Shown: in pieces, positions 48,042 to 57,379 of the stretch
Layout: each line of letters begins with the position of its first letter
Numbering within the stretch: the first letter of the stretch is position 1
Source of the DNA: an uncultured Chloroflexota bacterium
GTDB taxonomy: Bacteria > Chloroflexota > Chloroflexia > Chloroflexales > Chloroflexaceae
DNA: 60,697 nt
Direction of reading: 5' to 3'
NCBI GenBank assembly: GCA_937120965.1
Contig: CAKZKA010000045.1
Coordinates: 1 to 60,697, forward strand
The notes under the pieces: model-generated
What the model saw: the letters and a program-made list of their open reading frames with translations, nothing else
What the model was told of the DNA's origin: nothing
Database searches by the model: none
Position numbers and translations under genes: made by a program

Positions 48042-49904
48042 ATGAGTTTGCTTGCCCCCCTCGGCTTACTGGCACTGCTCGCATTGCCGCTCATCGTCTT
48101 CCTCCATATGCTGCGCGAGCGGCGCCGGCGGGTGATCGTGCCCTCGCTGTTGCTCTGGCAACTGGTGCCCCAGAGCCGCGCCGCCCGCCAGCGCCGCCGC
48201 CTCTCCATCACGCTCCTGCTGCTGTTACACCTCCTCGTCGCGGCCCTGCTGGGGCTGGCCCTGGCGCGCCCGCAGTGGGATCTGATCAGCTTTGGAGGCC
48301 AGCGTCACCTGGCGCTGGTGATTGACACCTCGATCAGCATGGCCGCCCCGGCCCCCGGTGGCGGCAGCCGCCTCGAGGCCGCGCGCTCCCGCGCGCAGGC
48401 GCTGCTGGGCAGATCTGGCGCCGGGGGCAGCATCACGCTGATCACCGCCGGCCCGCAGGCGCGGGTGATTGACAGTGATCGTACCGGTAGCGCCCGGCTG
48501 GTCTCCGCCCTTGCCGGGCTGCAACCCGCCGGGGTGGGGAGCGATATCGCTGGCGCGCTGACTCTGGCCGAGGCCGTCTTGCAGGGTCGCCCGGGCGCGC
48601 AGATCGTGGTGCTGACCGATGCGGCCCTGCCGACGCTTGCCACCGAGCTCGGCGGACGCCGGCCAGCCGTTCCCATCCGCTGGGAGACGCTGGGCGGCGA
48701 GCTGGATAACCGCGCCATCGTTGCTTTCGCGGCGCGACCCCGCCCCGGCGCTGGCCCGGTCCAGGTCTATGCTCGAGTGGTAAACTACGGCAGTGGCGCG
48801 CTGCGCACAGTAGTGCGTCTGTACGGCGATGACACCCTGCTTGATACCCGTCCGGTGACGATGCAGCCCGACGGCGAGGTTGAGTTGACCTGGACCGTGC
48901 CGCGGAGCATCGAGTTCCTGCGCGCAGAGCTTGATGGCGACGATGCCCTGCCCGCCGATGATCGCGCGGAGCTTGGCCTGGCCGCGTATCGCCCCGTGCG
49001 CGCGTTACTGGTTTCGGAGCAGCCGGCGGCTCTGGAGCGCGCCCTGCGCGCCGTGCCCGGGCTAGAACTGACGGTTATGGCTCCCTCGGAGTATCGGGGT
49101 GCCGCTGCGGATCTGACCGTCTTTGACGGATTCCTGCCGGCGGCCTGGCCCTCCGGTGGGGTGCTGGCCATCCATCCACCACGCGACTCGGCCTTGCTGA
49201 GCGCCGGTGTGGCCGCTCCGCCTTCCGATGAGGTGACCTTCACTCCGGCAGGGGCGGCTCTGTTCGAAGGGATCAGCCTCGGGGCGGTGGAGTGGGGACC
49301 GGCGACGCCGGTGACTCCTCCTGCCGGGGCCACGACCCTGCTCAGCCGGGCCGGCCAGCCGCTGATCGTTCGCTGGCAGGCCCCCGGCAGCACGATCGCA
49401 GTCTGGGCCTTCGACCTGGCCCGGGGCAATCTGACGACGCGGCTGGCCTTCCCGCTGCTGGTGGCGCGCACCGTGCGCGATCTGACCCCGCCGGCCGTGC
49501 CGGCCTCGGCCCTGGCCGGGGCAACGCTGAGCCTGCGCACCGACCCCCGGGCAACGACGGTGGAGGTGACGGCGCCGGACGGTACCGCAACGCCCCTGGC
49601 GGTCGATCCGGGCGGCCAGGCGCTGGTCACGTTCGGCCAGCCCGGTCGCTACACCCTTGTGGAGCTGGCGGGTGGTGAGCGGCTGTACAGCGGGCAGGTC
49701 GGGGTGAATGCCGGGGCGGCGTTTGAGTCCGATCTGCGGCCCCGCCCGGTGCCCGAGACGGTGGCAGCGCCGCCCCCGCGCGGCGAGCGCGAGGAAGCGG
49801 CCCAGCCGCTCTGGCCCTGGTTGGTGGCGCTCGCGCTGGTAGTGATCCTCGGCGAGTGGGTGTATGTGCATGCCCGGCGCCTGCGTGGTTTTGCCGAGGG
49901 ATAG
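48042..49904 (+). CDS. BatA-like VWA membrane protein
   Basis: 620 residues. N-terminal BatA domain with two helices (PLGLLALLALPLIVFLHML and LLLLLHLLVAALLGLALAR) linked by a basic loop. Next is a VWA domain with MIDAS DTSISM near residue 96, VVLTDAALP near 186 and other elements. Then beta-rich regions, probably periplasmic, follow (ARVVNYGSGALRTVVRLYGD). One C-terminal membrane helix (PWLVALALVVILGEWVYV) ends in a basic tail. It is thought to work with DUF58 and MoxR-type partners at the membrane. The protein sits between DUF58 and a second VWA protein in one operon. Confidence 0.85.
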   Translation: MSLLAPLGLLALLALPLIVFLHMLRERRRRVIVPSLLLWQLVPQSRAARQRRRLSITLLLLLHLLVAALLGLALARPQWDLISFGGQRHLALVIDTSISMAAPAPGGGSRLEAARSRAQALLGRSGAGGSITLITAGPQARVIDSDRTGSARLVSALAGLQPAGVGSDIAGALTLAEAVLQGRPGAQIVVLTDAALPTLATELGGRRPAVPIRWETLGGELDNRAIVAFAARPRPGAGPVQVYARVVNYGSGALRTVVRLYGDDTLLDTRPVTMQPDGEVELTWTVPRSIEFLRAELDGDDALPADDRAELGLAAYRPVRALLVSEQPAALERALRAVPGLELTVMAPSEYRGAAADLTVFDGFLPAAWPSGGVLAIHPPRDSALLSAGVAAPPSDEVTFTPAGAALFEGISLGAVEWGPATPVTPPAGATTLLSRAGQPLIVRWQAPGSTIAVWAFDLARGNLTTRLAFPLLVARTVRDLTPPAVPASALAGATLSLRTDPRATTVEVTAPDGTATPLAVDPGGQALVTFGQPGRYTLVELAGGERLYSGQVGVNAGAAFESDLRPRPVPETVAAPPPRGEREEAAQPLWPWLVALALVVILGEWVYVHARRLRGFAEG

Positions 49905-49964
49905 ACTTTCAGCGGGGCTGCGCTTCAGGTTGCCGTCTCGTGCCGCATACCCCGACCGCGGTCG

Positions 49965-50150
49965 GGGTCGTCTGGCGCCCCGACGGGCATGGGGAAACCG
50001 GGTTTCCCCGATGTTCACATCAGCCGCCTATGCGGCTGCGCTGCACACTACAGGAGTAAAAAGGGATTCTCCTGGGAGGGCTTGCTGCCCCCACAGGCAG
50101 GGGGATGGGGAAACCGGGTTTCCCCATATGTTCATATCAGTCATCAGGCG
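49965..50150. repeat. Mosaic palindromic repeats between the two VWA genes
   Basis: GGGGAAACC-GGTTTCCCC hairpins near 49990-50009 and 50107-50126, with cattcacatcagccgccta-type and gggagggcttgctgcccccac segments between. The array interrupts the VWA operon, yet the genes on both sides are in the same orientation. Confidence 0.75.
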
Positions 50151-50179
50151 CGGGCCTGAACTGCTTGCGGCTACCCATA

Positions 50180-52717
50180 ATGATGTTCCGTAACCCTCAG
50201 TTACTCTGGCTCCTGCTGACCCTGCCCGCCTTTGTGTTGTTCTGGCGCTGGCATGGCGTGCGTGTAGCGGCGGCAGCGCTGATGTTGCGCCTGTTGACCG
50301 TGACACTGTTGATCCTGGCCCTGGCTGATCCCCTCATCGCAACGGCCCTGCCTCCCGAGGGGGCGCTGGTTGTGCTCGTGGATCAGTCTGACAGTCTTTC
50401 GGAGGCGACACGCGCGGCGTTGCGAACGCAGGCTGGGGAGCTTGCGCGTACTGCTGGCGCTGAGGCGAAGGTGCTGTACGTTGGCGCGAACGTGATCGGC
50501 GCTGGGGAGCAGGAGGGCGCGGCTGTCGATCCGGGCGGCAGCGACCTCGCGGCAGGGTTGCGCGCGGCGCGGGCGCTCTTGCCCGGTGGTGGTCAGGTTA
50601 TCCTGATCTCCGATGGCCTTGCCACCTCCCCCGACACCCTGGCCGAGGCCCGTCTGGCCGCGCAGGCGGGGATAAGCGTGGACGTGGCTCCGGTTGCTCC
50701 CGCCGAGGCGCCGGAGGTGGCGATCACCGGCTTGAACGTGCCGCGCACCCTGCGCCTGGGCGAAGCGTACCCGATCGAAATCAACGTGCGTGCTACCGGC
50801 GCGCCGGTAAGCGGGCGCCTGCGACTGTGGGAGGGTGAAGTCCTGCTGGGTGATGAGCAGGTGCTGCTGACCCCCGGCGAGGAGGTCTTTTCCTTCTCGC
50901 ACACCGCCAGCGCGGTGGGCATCGTCCGGTTGCGCGCTGAGCTTGAGGCGTCTGCTGGCGATACCTTCAGCGCTAACAACCATGCGGCGGCCGTTGCCGA
51001 AGTGAACCCGCCGCCGCAGGTTCTCCTGGTAGCCGCCAGCGACGACGAGGCTGCTCTGCTGGGCGATGCGCTGCGACGCCAGGGGGTGGAGACGCGCCGG
51101 GTGCGGCCCGCGGAGATGCCCTCGCGCCTGGTTGACCTCGCAGAGTACGACGGCGTGGTGCTGGTTGATGTGCCGGCAGCGGCCCTGAGCCTCGACCAGA
51201 TGGCCAGTGTGCGGGAACTGGTGCGTAGCGAAGGCCGCGGGCTGGTCGCGATTGGTGGGCGCAACTCCTTCACCCTGGGGGCCTACAAAGACACCCCGCT
51301 GGAGGAAACGCTGCCGGTGACGATGGAACCGCCGCCGCGCCCCCAGCGCACCGAGATCGCCCTGCTGCTGATTGTCGATCGCTCGGCGAGTATGACCGCT
51401 GCGGTGGGGGTAAGCAAGTTCGATATGGCCAAAGAAGCTGCCATCCTGGCGACCGAGAGTCTCAAGCCCGAGGATCGTATCGGGGTGCTGGCCTTTGATA
51501 CCGGGCACCTCTGGGTGGTGCCTTTTCAGCAGGTGGGGCAGAGCGCTAACCTGGCGGCTATCCAGCAGGCCATTCTCGATCTGCCCAGCGGCGGCGGCAC
51601 CGATATCGAGATGGCGCTGACCGAAGGCTTGCCCGCCCTGGCCCGCCAGCCCTCCAGTGTGCGCCATGCCGTCCTGCTTACTGATGGGCGCAGCTTTACC
51701 AACAATATGGCCAACTACGAGCGTCTGGTGCAGACGGCGCGCGATCAGCAGATCACCCTCTCGACGATCGCCATTGGCGAGGATGCTGATACCGCCTTGC
51801 TCGACCAGTTGGCCCGTTGGGGCGCCGGGCGCTACTACTTCGCCGATCGTCCGGAAGACATTCCCCGCCTTACTCTGCTGGAAAGTGAGATCGCCCGCTC
51901 GGCTCCGGTGGTCGAGGGGCCGGTGCAGCCCACCCTCGACCAGCCCCACCCGATTGTGCGCGACTTTGCTCCGGCTGAACTGCCTGATCTTGCCGGCTAT
52001 GTGGCCGCCACCGCCCGTCCCGTGGCTGACGTGGTGCTGCGCACGCCCGATGACGACCCGCTGCTGGCCGCCTGGCAGTACGGGTTGGGTCGGGCAGTAG
52101 CCTGGACGCCGATGGCCGGCGAGCCATGGGCCGCAGCGTGGACGCGCTGGGAGGGGTTTGAACGCTTCTGGGCGCAGACCGTGCGCTATACGCTGCCCGA
52201 ACCCGATAGCGGCCCGCTTCAGGTGCGCATCGAGGGGCGTCCCGACGGCGGCGCACGCCTGGTAGTGGACGTGTTGCAGCCGGGCGGTGCGCCGCTGGAT
52301 CTGGCGACAGTCAATGCGCGGGTTACGTTGCCCGGCGGCGAGCAGCGCGCCTTCGACGTCCCGCAGACAGCCCCGGGTCGCTATACGCAGGATCTGGTGC
52401 TGGCTACGCCCGGGGCCTATCTGGTCTCGGTGGTGCTGCTGCACGAGGGTCGCTTGCAACAACGTGACGTGGGCTTTGTGCAGCCCGTCGCGCCGGAGTA
52501 TCGCCAGCAGAGCGATCCTGCCAAGGGGCGGGCTTTGCTGGAGGCGATCGCCACGGCTACCGGAGGCAAGGTGCTGGCTGACCTGGAACAGGCGGGCCTG
52601 CCGGAGGCGGGGGTGCTCGAAACACCTGAGGGATTGTGGCCCTGGTTGCTGAGCCTGGCGCTTGGTCTCTGGGTTCTGGAGATCGCCGTGCGGCGCGGGG
52701 TGTTCGTGCGCGCGTGA
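50180..52717 (+). CDS. Large VWA-domain membrane protein (glutamine amidotransferase-like/Bat type)
   Basis: 845 residues from ATG 50180 (MMFRNPQLLW). Two N-terminal membrane helices (about 4-22 and 30-52). A first VWA-like region begins ALVVLVDQSDSLSEATR (near 65), and a beta-rich domain follows. A second complete VWA domain lies near residue 395 with MIDAS LLIVDRSASMTAA, DLPSGGGTDIEMALTEGL and VLLTDGRSFTNN. The C-terminal half is beta-rich with a final membrane helix (PWLLSLALGLWVLEI) and a basic end. The layout matches large VWA membrane proteins found with BatA and DUF58. Its stop overlaps the next gene by four bases (GTGA). Confidence 0.85.
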   Translation: MMFRNPQLLWLLLTLPAFVLFWRWHGVRVAAAALMLRLLTVTLLILALADPLIATALPPEGALVVLVDQSDSLSEATRAALRTQAGELARTAGAEAKVLYVGANVIGAGEQEGAAVDPGGSDLAAGLRAARALLPGGGQVILISDGLATSPDTLAEARLAAQAGISVDVAPVAPAEAPEVAITGLNVPRTLRLGEAYPIEINVRATGAPVSGRLRLWEGEVLLGDEQVLLTPGEEVFSFSHTASAVGIVRLRAELEASAGDTFSANNHAAAVAEVNPPPQVLLVAASDDEAALLGDALRRQGVETRRVRPAEMPSRLVDLAEYDGVVLVDVPAAALSLDQMASVRELVRSEGRGLVAIGGRNSFTLGAYKDTPLEETLPVTMEPPPRPQRTEIALLLIVDRSASMTAAVGVSKFDMAKEAAILATESLKPEDRIGVLAFDTGHLWVVPFQQVGQSANLAAIQQAILDLPSGGGTDIEMALTEGLPALARQPSSVRHAVLLTDGRSFTNNMANYERLVQTARDQQITLSTIAIGEDADTALLDQLARWGAGRYYFADRPEDIPRLTLLESEIARSAPVVEGPVQPTLDQPHPIVRDFAPAELPDLAGYVAATARPVADVVLRTPDDDPLLAAWQYGLGRAVAWTPMAGEPWAAAWTRWEGFERFWAQTVRYTLPEPDSGPLQVRIEGRPDGGARLVVDVLQPGGAPLDLATVNARVTLPGGEQRAFDVPQTAPGRYTQDLVLATPGAYLVSVVLLHEGRLQQRDVGFVQPVAPEYRQQSDPAKGRALLEAIATATGGKVLADLEQAGLPEAGVLETPEGLWPWLLSLALGLWVLEIAVRRGVFVRA

Positions 52718-53763
52718 GGGCCGTGATTGACAGTCTGATCGATCGGGCCATCGCCGGGCAGGTCTTTCCGGGGGCTGTGGTGCTGGTGGCCCGCGAGGGT
52801 GTGCCGCTGCACTACGCCGCCTACGGCGCCACCATGTACGCCGACCCGGGTTCACGACCCCTGACCCCGACAGACATCTTCGATATCGCCTCGCTCACCA
52901 AGGTCTTCACCGCCAGCGCCGCGCTGGCGCTGCACGACGCCGGGTTGCTCGATCTGGAGGCCCCGGTGCGTCGCTACCTGCCACGCCTGCGCGCGGAGCG
53001 CGTGCAGGTGCGCCATCTGCTGACGCACACCTCGGGCCTGGATGTGCGGCTCTCGGTGTTGCGCGCCCTGGGGCCGGCGGGCATTCGGGCCACAGTGTAC
53101 GGGGCCACGCCGCTGCGTCCGCCGGGCAGCGCGGTGGCCTACACCAACATCAACAGCTTCCTGCTGGGAGAAGTGGTGAGCACGCTGGCCGGTATGCCCC
53201 TCGATGCGGCAATTCGCACACTGATTCTGGAGCCGCTGGGGATGGCCGAGACCGGCTATTGCCCGTCCCCGGCACTGCGCGCGCGCATTCCACCGACGGA
53301 GATCGAGCCTGAATGGCGCGGGCTGGTCCACGGGGTGGTGCACGACGAAAGCGCGTATGCCCTGGGGGGCGTGGCGGGCCACGCCGGGCTGTTCAGCACG
53401 GCACGCGATCTGGAGCGGCTGTTGCGCATGTGGCTCCAGGGCGGGGCGTGGGAGGGGCGCCAGGTGTTGCGCGAGGCCACGGTCGCGGCGGCGCTGCGCG
53501 ACTACACCGCGGCGCTACCGGCGCTGAGCGGCGCGCCTGCCCGCACGGGTCTCGGCTGGATGCTCGACCGGGCAAACTTCATGGGCGCGGCGCCGACGGG
53601 GAGCTTCGGGCACACCGGTTTCACCGGGCCAGCAATGGTGGGTGTGCCCGCGCAGGGCCTGGCCCTGGTGATGCTCAGCAACCGTACCTTCCCCCGGCGA
53701 ACGCCGCCGCCGTATCGGCATCATGCGGTAATGGCAGCGGTGCTTGAGGCCGCCCTGAGGTGA
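52714..53763 (+). CDS. Class C beta-lactamase-fold serine hydrolase
   Basis: 349 residues from GTG 52714 in a GTGA overlap with the VWA gene. Catalytic motifs of the AmpC/LCL fold are visible: SLTKVFTA with the SxxK serine (near residue 63), the YTN triad element in VAYTNINSFLLGE (near 146) and HTG in FGHTGFTGPAM near 310. No signal peptide is obvious from this start, so the location is uncertain. Such enzymes may be esterases, D-aminopeptidases or peptidoglycan hydrolases; resistance should not be assumed. Coupling to the VWA gene suggests a shared envelope function. Confidence 0.85.
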   Translation: MRAVIDSLIDRAIAGQVFPGAVVLVAREGVPLHYAAYGATMYADPGSRPLTPTDIFDIASLTKVFTASAALALHDAGLLDLEAPVRRYLPRLRAERVQVRHLLTHTSGLDVRLSVLRALGPAGIRATVYGATPLRPPGSAVAYTNINSFLLGEVVSTLAGMPLDAAIRTLILEPLGMAETGYCPSPALRARIPPTEIEPEWRGLVHGVVHDESAYALGGVAGHAGLFSTARDLERLLRMWLQGGAWEGRQVLREATVAAALRDYTAALPALSGAPARTGLGWMLDRANFMGAAPTGSFGHTGFTGPAMVGVPAQGLALVMLSNRTFPRRTPPPYRHHAVMAAVLEAALR

Positions 53764-53945
53764 AAATAGCCCGCCCGCGGGAGGGTTTGGGAGGGCGACG
53801 CCCTCCCAGGAAACAACCCGCGCGCGGGTTGGTTTGGGAGGGTAAAGCCCTCCCAAGAACAACCCATGTTCATCTCGTCGTTGTGCGGCGCAGCCGCGTG
53901 GACGGCTGAGGTGAACATAGGGAACCCGGGGTTCCCCACGCCCCT
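53764..53945. repeat. Mosaic palindromic repeats between convergent VWA and pst operons
   Basis: Two GGGAGGGC hairpins (near 53787 and 53837; the second arm is GGGAGGGT-AAA-GCCCTCCC), a module C segment (cgtcgttgtgcggcgcagccgcgtggacggctgaggtgaacat) and GGGAACCC-GGGTTCCC near 53917-53934. They lie between the convergent hydrolase and pstB genes and may serve as bidirectional terminator-like structures. Confidence 0.75.
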
Positions 53946-53955
53946 GCTCGTGGTA

Positions 53956-54753
53956 TCACCCAAAGCGCCCGGAGATATACTCCTCGGTACGCTTATCCTT
54001 CGGGTTCTGAAAAATATTGCTGGTCGTATCGTACTCGATCAACTGACCGGCGCGATCGTCCTTATCCATCAGAAAGAACGCGGTATAGTCAGAAGCGCGG
54101 GCAGCCTGCTGCATATTGTGCGTCACGATCACGATGGTGTAGTTCTGACGCAACTCGAACATCAGCTCTTCGATCTTGAGGGTAGAAATGGGATCGAGGG
54201 CCGAACAGGGTTCGTCCATCAAGATCATCTCAGGCTCAACCGCGAGGGCGCGAGCGATGCAGAGGCGCTGCTGCTGGCCGCCTGAGAGGGCCAGGCCGCT
54301 CTTCTTCAGATCATCCTTGACCTCATCCCAGAGGGCCGCGCCGCGGAGCGCGCGTTCAACAAGCTCGTCCATCTCCGCTTTGCTGCCCTTCCAGCCGTTG
54401 ATGCGCGGGCCATAGGCAATGTTGTCGTAGATGCTCTTGGGGAAGGGGTTGGGCTTCTGGAAGACCATGCCGATCTCGCGCCGCACCTGCACCGCATCCA
54501 CATCGGGGGCGTAGAGATTCTGCCCGTGGTAGAGCACCTCGCCTTCGGTCCGGGCGCCGGGAATAAGGTCATTCATCCGGTTGAACGAACGCAGCACGGT
54601 GGACTTACCGCAGCCGGAGGGACCAATGAGAGCGGTGATCTTATTCCGCTCGATCCCGAACGAGACATCCTTTACAGCGCGAAAGGCGCCGTAGTAGATG
54701 TGCATATTGCGCGTTTCGATTGCGTATTTCGTATCGTACGTCGCGCTTGTCAT
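53956..54753 (-). CDS. pstB: Phosphate ABC transporter ATP-binding protein PstB
   Basis: 265-residue ATPase of the high-affinity phosphate importer. Walker [10 protein letters not shown] near residue 42, Q-loop region [10 protein letters not shown], signature [15 protein letters not shown] near 149 and Walker [14 protein letters not shown] near 170 are intact, as is the H-loop [14 protein letters not shown]. The usual PstB length is about 250-270. It overlaps pstA by four bases (ATGA). It is last in the pstSCAB order, with no phoU following. Confidence 0.96.
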   Translation of the reverse strand: MTSATYDTKYAIETRNMHIYYGAFRAVKDVSFGIERNKITALIGPSGCGKSTVLRSFNRMNDLIPGARTEGEVLYHGQNLYAPDVDAVQVRREIGMVFQKPNPFPKSIYDNIAYGPRINGWKGSKAEMDELVERALRGAALWDEVKDDLKKSGLALSGGQQQRLCIARALAVEPEMILMDEPCSALDPISTLKIEELMFELRQNYTIVIVTHNMQQAARASDYTAFFLMDKDDRAGQLIEYDTTSNIFQNPKDKRTEEYISGRFG

Positions 54754-56084
54754 GTTGAGATCCTCTTGGAACGGAGATAATTACGCAGCATAATTGCTGC
54801 CGCATTCAGTGAAAGCAGCAGGATGAGCAGGACGATAATCGCCGCCGCGGCAATGGCCCGGAACTCCTCCTGGGGCCGCGAGGTCCAGTTGTAGATCTGG
54901 AGCGGCAGCACGGTAAACTTCGAAAACAGCCCGTCTGGATCGGTGACAATAAAGGTAGACGCGCCGATGACGATCAGCGGGGCGGTTTCGCCGATGGCGC
55001 GGGAGATCGCAAGAATGGTGCCGGTGAGAATACCAGGCAGGGCATTGGGCAGCACAATCTTCCAGACCGTCTGCCACTTGGTGGCGCCCAGGCCGTAACT
55101 GGCCTGGCGCAGCGAACTGGGAACGGCGCGAATGGCCTCTTGCGAGGCGATGATCACCACCGGCAGCACCAGGAGTGACATCGTGAGCGCGGCGGAGAGG
55201 ATGGTGCGGCCATTCGCGGTCACTCCTTCAGTGGCGCCAAAGATGGCGCCGCTGGTGAACGGTTCGAGCGCGCGCACGAAGATCGCCAGGCCGAGGATGC
55301 CGTAAATGATCGAGGGCACGCCCGACAGGTTATAGATGTTCGTTTCGATCAAGCCGGCGGCGCGTTGAATAGTTCGGTTGAGCCAGCGACCGACTGGCGA
55401 GCGTTCATCGAAGGGCTTATCGGCATTGTACTCTTCGAGGTAGATCGCGGCGCCAATGCCCAGGGGGAAGGCGATCAGAACGGTGAGGAGGAGCAGAAAG
55501 AGCGTGCCGAGAATAGCGGTTCGAATGCCGGCCTGGGTCGGATTGCTCGACATCGGGCTGACAATGAAGTTCCAGTTGAGCCAGCTCTTGAACTGCAACT
55601 CGGCGCGCGGGAACGCCTCGGCCAGTTCGGCCTCGATAGCCGCGCGGTTAAAGAGAAACTCCGAGAGTGGATAGATGGCTACCACCTCGGGCTTGATAAT
55701 TTCCTGATTGATAATATCAATTAATTCCCCTTCATCCCGCTCGGCGAGCGGGCGCTCGCGTTCGAGGTTACGCAGCACGCGCGAGCGCAGGTTCGCCTCC
55801 AGAATGGCGATCAGTTCCGGCTGGGAGAGGTCCTCTAACCGGCGACCGTCGGTCAGGTCTTCCTCTTCAACAACCGACTGCACGGCGATACCGCCAAAGG
55901 CATCGTTGACGATGTTGAAGGCGAGCATCACCAGGATCACGATGCCCACCACGGTGCTGGCAAACAGCACCACTTCCCAGACCCGGCCGCGGCGCTGGCG
56001 CTGGGCGACATTCTGGCGCACCGCCTCGCCCTGGGGGAGAGTACCGGTGGAACGCTCGCTCGATGCGTTGGTCTCTGCGCTCAT
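54750..56084 (-). CDS. pstA: Phosphate ABC transporter permease PstA with an enlarged N-terminal loop
   Basis: 444 residues, about 150 more than typical PstA. After the first membrane helix (about 37-60, [19 protein letters not shown]) there is a charged soluble insertion of about 130 residues (from [20 protein letters not shown] to [17 protein letters not shown]). The normal five-helix core follows, with the EAA-like loop in [24 protein letters not shown]. The insertion should face outside the membrane. ATGA overlaps join it to pstC upstream and pstB downstream. Confidence 0.92.
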   Translation of the reverse strand: MSAETNASSERSTGTLPQGEAVRQNVAQRQRRGRVWEVVLFASTVVGIVILVMLAFNIVNDAFGGIAVQSVVEEEDLTDGRRLEDLSQPELIAILEANLRSRVLRNLERERPLAERDEGELIDIINQEIIKPEVVAIYPLSEFLFNRAAIEAELAEAFPRAELQFKSWLNWNFIVSPMSSNPTQAGIRTAILGTLFLLLLTVLIAFPLGIGAAIYLEEYNADKPFDERSPVGRWLNRTIQRAAGLIETNIYNLSGVPSIIYGILGLAIFVRALEPFTSGAIFGATEGVTANGRTILSAALTMSLLVLPVVIIASQEAIRAVPSSLRQASYGLGATKWQTVWKIVLPNALPGILTGTILAISRAIGETAPLIVIGASTFIVTDPDGLFSKFTVLPLQIYNWTSRPQEEFRAIAAAAIIVLLILLLSLNAAAIMLRNYLRSKRIST

Positions 56085-57046
56085 CAGTCGTATACCTCCC
56101 GGAAGCGGCGAACGATCTGGCGGCTGGCGATATTGAGGCCAAGGGTTATGAAGAACAGCACCAGGCCAATCGCGAAGATGGACTTGTAGTCAATGCTGCC
56201 GTAGCTCAGATCACCGCCGGAAATGCGCGCAATGTGACCGGTCATGGTCTCGGCGGGCTCGAAGGGGTTCCAGGTGAGATTGGGGCTGGCGCCAGCCGCC
56301 AGGGCCACAACCATGGTCTCGCCAATGGCGCGTGACATCGCGACAATCGAGGCGGCCAGGATGCCCGAGAGGGCCGCGGGCACCACAATGCGAATGGCGG
56401 TTTCCCAGCGGGTAGCGCCCAGGCCAAAGCTGGCCTGGCGCAGCCGACCGGGCACAGCGCTCAGCGCATCCTCGCTGAGCGTGGCAACAATCGGGGTGAT
56501 CAACACGCCCACCACCAGGCCGGCCGACATGACGTTGTACACCGAAACCACATCCTGGCCGAAAACGCCCCGCAGAATAGGGGTGACAAAGGTCAGGGCA
56601 AAGTAGCCATACACAACGGTGGGGATGCCGGCGAGCAGTTCTATGACCGGTTTCAGGATGGCCCGCGCGCGCTCCGAAGCGTACTCGCTCAAATAGATCG
56701 CCGTACCCAACCCGAGGGGAAGGGCCACACCCATCGCAATGAAGGCCACCATCAGGGTGGCGTTCACCAGCGGGAGAATGCCAAATTGCTCGATGCGCGG
56801 TTGCCAGACGGTGTTCGTGAAGAACTCTACCAGGGTGACTGCGGGATCGGCGAAGAAGGCGAGCGACTCCTCGAACAGCACGAACACGATCCCTATGGTG
56901 GTGAAAATCGAAATGAAACCACAAGCGAAAAGCGTTGTCTGAATGATCGACTCACCAATCCGCGGGCGTTTGCGTAGATCTACCACACGCTCGGCGCGCT
57001 GAGCAGCTATCGCCCGCTGTGCACTGGCCTGTACCTGATCCGCCAT
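56084..57046 (-). CDS. pstC: Phosphate ABC transporter permease PstC
   Basis: 320 residues from ATG 57046 ([12 protein letters not shown]); the longer open frame upstream runs through repeats and is rejected. Six helices. The EAA-like cytoplasmic loop is [25 protein letters not shown] near residue 195. [19 protein letters not shown] is a typical PstC core element. Pairs with PstA. It is separated from pstS by 333 bp containing repeats. Confidence 0.94.
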   Translation of the reverse strand: MADQVQASAQRAIAAQRAERVVDLRKRPRIGESIIQTTLFACGFISIFTTIGIVFVLFEESLAFFADPAVTLVEFFTNTVWQPRIEQFGILPLVNATLMVAFIAMGVALPLGLGTAIYLSEYASERARAILKPVIELLAGIPTVVYGYFALTFVTPILRGVFGQDVVSVYNVMSAGLVVGVLITPIVATLSEDALSAVPGRLRQASFGLGATRWETAIRIVVPAALSGILAASIVAMSRAIGETMVVALAAGASPNLTWNPFEPAETMTGHIARISGGDLSYGSIDYKSIFAIGLVLFFITLGLNIASRQIVRRFREVYD

Positions 57047-57084
57047 GAACCATTGCCCCTTTTTTAGTCCGAGTTCTGATATGA

Positions 57085-57265
57085 ACATGGGAAAACCTGG
57101 TTTCCCCGCACCCCTGCCCATGAGGGCGCCCGGCAACCCGACCCGCTGGTGGGGTTGGGGGAAACCGGGTTTCTCCACGCCCCTGCCTGTGGGAGTATGG
57201 GGAAACCGGGTTTCCCCGCGCCCCTGCCCTGGGGAGAGTCTGGGAGGGCTGCGGCCCTCCCAGAC
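57085..57265. repeat. Mosaic palindromic repeats between pstS and pstC
   Basis: Three GGGAAACC-type hairpins near 57089, 57161 and 57198, then GGGAGGGC-TGC-GGCCCTCCC near 57242-57261. They sit inside the pst operon, in the 333 bp before pstC, so they may separate expression of pstS from the membrane components. Confidence 0.75.
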
Positions 57266-57379
57266 AAACCGCTTTATTACCTTATCGGCGTGCGACGCAG
57301 CCGCGAGAGGGCTACGTTTCCTCCGTCCGCTGACCTGAGTGGAAGGCCCTGCCCCGGGCGCGAACCGGGCCTGAGAATG

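Noticed and set aside
50201-52855. 884-residue open frame opposite the large VWA gene
   Set aside because: Antisense shadow; the plus-strand gene has two VWA domains, membrane helices and a coupled downstream gene.
52714-53763. Antibiotic resistance beta-lactamase
   Set aside because: The AmpC fold is shared with many esterases and peptidases; no signal peptide or resistance context is visible, so resistance is not inferred.
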